This document shows positions 61,701 through 64,000 of a stretch of 64,000 nucleotides of DNA, one piece after another. Position 1 is the first letter of the stretch. Every line of letters begins with the position of its first letter. The stretch comes from Nemopilema nomurai. Lineage: Eukaryota; Cnidaria; Scyphozoa; Rhizostomeae; Rhizostomatidae. Made by a program: the position numbers and the translations under genes. Below the pieces are notes generated by a model. It searched no databases. It worked only from the letters and a program-made list of their open reading frames with translations, and was not told where the DNA came from. The stretch lies in NCBI GenBank assembly GCA_003864495.1, contig ML133475.1, positions 383,435 through 447,434 on the forward strand, given 5' to 3'.

Positions 61701-63566
61701 AGCAAAACGCAAACATATAATTCGAAACGTCAAATTAACGAAAACGTCTAGGCAGAAATGATGCCAGGATGCAAATCTTACCTCTTTCTTGGCTTCTACT
61801 TCAACGGTATCTTGCTCAATTTTCGCCAACAGCTTCTCCGTTTCGGCAGATGTTTTGACAAGCTCTGGCTGTAGATCCCTAAGTTCTTGTTGCATTACGG
61901 AAACTTGCGAGGCAGCGAAATCCAGCTTTTCGAGACCCGTCTCGTAACGTCGCTTGAGAAGCATGACTTCGCTTTGCTTGTTTCGAAGAAGAACTTTATA
62001 CGTTTGAATCAGCTCCAAGTATGACGTAGGTGTGACGTAGTTGTGACGTCGAAGAACTTGAAAGTATCTGTTGGTAAATGTATGCAATGACGAATAGTAA
62101 TCAGCATCGAGACTGACGTAAATGTGACGTAATGAGTACATCTAAGGCTACGTTCACACTGCTCCGTTTTCATTTCTATTTGTTTTTTGTAAATAAAAAC
62201 GCTGTCCGTTCACATTGCTCAGTTTCAGAATGAAGACGCTATGAAAACGATAGGCGTTTTCATTACTCTAGCGAAAACTCAGTCACGGTCTTCCTTTCAA
62301 CGCGAGTTCTTTTGCCACAAAACTGGCGCCAAACCGGAACCCACACACGAAGCCAGGCCATTCTTGATTTTGCATCAAGGAATCGATAAAAAAATTGCAT
62401 CAAGAAATTGCTTTGAAGATTAAACAGTAAACGAAATGATTGCTATGCAACTCCGAGCAGAAGCCAAAGCAACAAGATTTGAACAAAATTCGTTTTCGCT
62501 CCAATGTCAGCTATTTTGAAATACACTGTAATGTGATTATTGGCGCATTCAGGATGGCATCTTGCTGCTGTTGTTAGCGTTTTAAAATGTCTCCGTTTTT
62601 GGCGTTCACAATGAAATAGACCGTTTTCAAAACGCACCGTTTTCAGATTCATGCGTTTTCGTTAGCGTTTTCAAAAAGCTCCGTTTTCACAGCGGAGCTA
62701 TGTGAACGCAAGGCCAAAACGGATATGTTTTGCTCCGTTTTTATATGAGAACGGGGCAGTGTGAACGGAGCCTAAGAATTTCACAATATCATTGGAATGG
62801 AAAAAAGCATTGCAACAGCTTGATTTGCAACCAATGAAAATATAGCTTCGAAAGACATGAGTTTGAGAGAGCAATTGGTTTGTGGTGTTCCCATACAATT
62901 ACTTGATGTATCACACAGATTCTAAAAAAAGGCTGTTACCTTTCAGACTGTGACCTGACTGTTTCGTGGAATGACTTGCACATGCGCACTGCTGATTTTC
63001 GTACACCGTCTTCCATTTCAAGATCTTGAAGGAATTTGTTGGCAACCATCTCCAGAGCATCATCTGGCCACGCCTAAATTTGCGAGAAATTACCCAAAAG
63101 TGATAAAAAACTTTCTATGTTTTAAGTTGATTAAATTTTATAAACGATGTTAATATGAGGTAATTTTATAGATTTAATGTAGATTTGTAGATTTTTTGTA
63201 GAAGTGTGGAGCTAGGTTTAGAGTGGAATGTTCTCTCTAATCGCGTAGTGTGCATGAAGCGACCAACAGGGATCAAACTGAATTGCTCATTGACGATCGA
63301 TCACTGACGATCGATCACCTTTATGAAGATCAACGACATGTGATCGATGATCAGTACAGATTTAGGAAAGCAGCAAGAAACAGTGATTGATGTCATACCT
63401 GGAACCAGTCAATGGTACAGCAGTTGATTAGCGACGGGAACATGCGAAGGCGATTCCTGAAGGCATCTCCGATTGGGCTCATGGCAAGTACGATGTGGAG
63501 GTTCGCTTTTACACGGTCAATGAAGTAATTGTACATGGCCAATGGGGTGGCATCAATCTTCTTGCC
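46702..63566 (-). CDS. DNAH7: Axonemal dynein heavy chain, DNAH7-like, C-terminal 32 exons (runs off right edge)
   Basis: Motor subunit of single-headed inner-arm axonemal dynein, driving ciliary and flagellar bending. Exons: 63566-63399, 63073-62940, 62067-61782, 61671-61504, 61257-61040, 60627-60516, 60240-60145, 59837-59659, 59351-59270, 58798-58597, 58103-58000, 57737-57639, 57329-57225, 56760-56623, 56449-56402, 56130-56050, 55471-55310, 54858-54698, 54396-54239, 53885-53786, 53603-53552, 52836-52630, 52221-52014, 51409-51159, 50934-50771, 50236-50083, 49654-49397, 49064-48928, 48292-48204, 48069-47948, 47580-47491, 46908-46702. Phases agree at every join; total 4,740 nt (1,579 codons plus stop). 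Content: end of AAA4 ([17 protein letters not shown]), stalk coiled coil 1, MTBD, coiled coil 2, AAA5 ([34 protein letters not shown]), AAA6 ([23 protein letters not shown]) and the C-terminal domain ending [33 protein letters not shown], closest to DNAH7. DNAH3 and DNAH12 are close alternatives. The intron after exon 55471-55310 appears to start with GC. The first half of the protein and AAA1-AAA3 are beyond the window. Confidence 0.93.
48146..48194. repeat. Three tandem copies of a 15-bp unit beside a dynein splice donor
   Basis: ATTTCAAAACGAGGC is repeated three times in the intron, starting about 10 bp past the donor of exon 48292-48204 in transcript order. Confidence 0.85.
50315..50600 (-). 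repeat. Dispersed repeat family, copy 5 (dynein intron)
   Basis: On the minus strand it carries GGTACAAAACTTCACAATTGC, AAAAAGTGGAAACA, CCGACACTCCTCAGAATATGC and ATCGAAAAACACCAG, matching copies at 9874 and 31500. It lies between dynein exons 50771 and 50236. Confidence 0.65.
51462..51860. mobile_element. MITE with long TIRs, Harbinger-like (dynein intron)
   Basis: The 399-bp element starts GGCCCTGTTCACACGATACC and ends with its reverse complement. Inverted repeats extend about 38 bp with few mismatches. TGA flanks both ends (51459-51461 and 51861-51863), a 3-bp target duplication. Near the left end a 45-bp block (CACACGATACCGGATTCATT) is duplicated in tandem. No coding capacity. Confidence 0.8.
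52839..53132. repeat. 15-bp minisatellite (GTGATCAATCACAAC) in dynein intron
   Basis: About 19 imperfect copies rich in TGATCA palindromes, beginning immediately upstream of the acceptor of exon 52836-52630. Some copies have ATGATCAATCACAAA variants. Confidence 0.9.
58380..58560. repeat. C-rich repeat fragment in dynein intron
   Basis: Contains CTCCTATAAACGCCTCC and TTTTAAACGCCCCCTCC, resembling the CCCCC-type repeat ends at 7850 and 19020. Confidence 0.4.
58957..59145. mobile_element. Possible MITE with G/C-tract ends (dynein intron)
   Basis: The left part, CGTGACAGGCACGGCGGA followed by G11, and the right part, read in reverse complement as CACGCCAGGCACCGCGGA, form imperfect inverted repeats. 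Between them are two pairs of GCCCCCCCACTTT-like blocks and no coding sequence. Confidence 0.5.
59659..62067 (-). other. DNAH7: Dynein stalk and microtubule-binding domain exons
   Basis: Sub-region of the dynein gene. Coiled coil 1 lies in exons 62067-61782 and 61671-61504 ([21 protein letters not shown], then Ala/Glu-rich). The microtubule-binding domain lies in 61257-61040 and 60627-60516 ([19 protein letters not shown], then [14 protein letters not shown] block as [15 protein letters not shown]). Coiled coil 2 lies in 60240-60145 and 59837-59659 ([17 protein letters not shown]). All are typical in length, so the MTBD is intact. Confidence 0.88.
60685..61020. repeat. 29-bp minisatellite filling a dynein intron
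   Basis: About 11 imperfect copies of a unit built on GGCCTAATTGACAATACGAA then ATGTAATAC. It occupies 336 of the 412 bp between exons 61257-61040 and 60627-60516, the two MTBD exons. Confidence 0.92.
62146..62772. mobile_element. Harbinger-like MITE with TAA target duplication (dynein intron)
   Basis: The 627-bp element starts GGCTACGTTCACACTGCTCC and ends with the inverse of GGCTCCGTTCACACTGCCCC. TAA occurs on both sides (62143-62145 and 62773-62775), matching the TWA preference of PIF/Harbinger. The interior has further CTCCGTTTTCA palindromes. No transposase is visible. Confidence 0.8.
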
Positions 63567-64000
63567 CTGAATCAACAAACAAGCAATGCATGAGGGATCT
63601 CCAAAAGCACCTAAACAGATTCTGTGTCGATAACGGAGAAAATCGATTTTAAACACGACAGCAAAGATCTAGATACAGTTCATAATTTTGCCAAATTTCT
63701 ACATAACGTCAATAGTAATAATTAGCTGGAATCACTTTTAATCGTGAACACACAGAATTCCTTTTTAAATTACACATTCTGGTGGATCGAGAAATATATG
63801 ATTTGCAATAAAGTGATTATTTTGAAGAAAATTCCAAAAAGGAGAGTTTCTGAACAGTGACTTGTACATTTTGTTTCAAACGTTTAAATACACGTACTAC
63901 AACTAGGGCTCAACTAAATCAGCCTATGCAATACTAAAAAGAACACTTCCCCCATCTGTAGCATGATTAAATCGCCAACAACCACAACACACCTCAAAAC
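63567..64000. other. Dynein intron at right edge, no exon seen
   Basis: No splice-bounded frame matching the dynein AAA4 region is seen; the next upstream exon must lie beyond the window. Confidence 0.6.

Overview
This window is animal nuclear DNA. It is AT-rich, its genes are broken into short exons by GT-AG introns, and the encoded proteins are metazoan: an axonemal dynein heavy chain, a PHD-bromo-PWWP-MYND chromatin reader, a TFIIIC subunit and a tropomyosin. A short (about 243 residue), single-exon, divergent tropomyosin, a Myb-like repeat protein remnant and several MITE families fit a non-vertebrate, probably cnidarian (perhaps hydrozoan), genome. That placement is inference. I see no bacterial operons, CRISPR arrays, rRNA or convincing tRNA genes. 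All gene models below come from reading splice sites, reading phase and family similarity by eye.

Layout. 1-3626 (-): 5' part of a REXO5-like RNA exonuclease gene whose catalytic domain would lie beyond the left edge. 4872-7363 (-): complete AARSD1-like alanyl-tRNA editing protein (3 exons, 395 aa). 10875-18345 (+): complete ZMYND11-like H3K36me reader (12 exons, about 714 aa). 21642-30635 (-): complete GTF3C4-like TFIIIC subunit (8 exons, 748 aa), convergent with ZMYND11. 33649-40023 (-): complete GK5-like glycerol kinase family protein (3 exons, 515 aa); its 4.4-kb second intron holds a dead non-LTR retrotransposon, a Myb-domain transposon remnant and tandem repeats. 41147-41602 (+): Ty1/copia retrotransposon remnant. 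42944-44643 (+): complete DXO/Rai1-family decapping exoribonuclease (3 exons, 386 aa). 44899-45630 (-): intronless tropomyosin. 46702-63566 (-): the last 32 coding exons (about 1,579 codons) of an inner-arm axonemal dynein heavy chain most like DNAH7, from the region before the stalk to the stop codon; the gene continues past the right edge.

The genes are unrelated housekeeping and cytoskeletal loci: RNA decay and quality control (REXO5, DXO), translation fidelity (AARSD1), transcription (ZMYND11, GTF3C4), metabolism (GK5), contractility (tropomyosin) and ciliary motility (dynein). I found no gene cluster forming a new system. The accessory content is mobile and repetitive DNA: a 271-bp MITE with perfect 14-bp terminal inverted repeats and an 8-bp target duplication, two or three Harbinger-like MITEs, a dispersed repeat family with five copies, and several minisatellites that fill introns right up to exon borders. 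The coding oddities are an altered PWWP aromatic cage in the ZMYND11 homologue and a probable GC-AG intron in the dynein gene.
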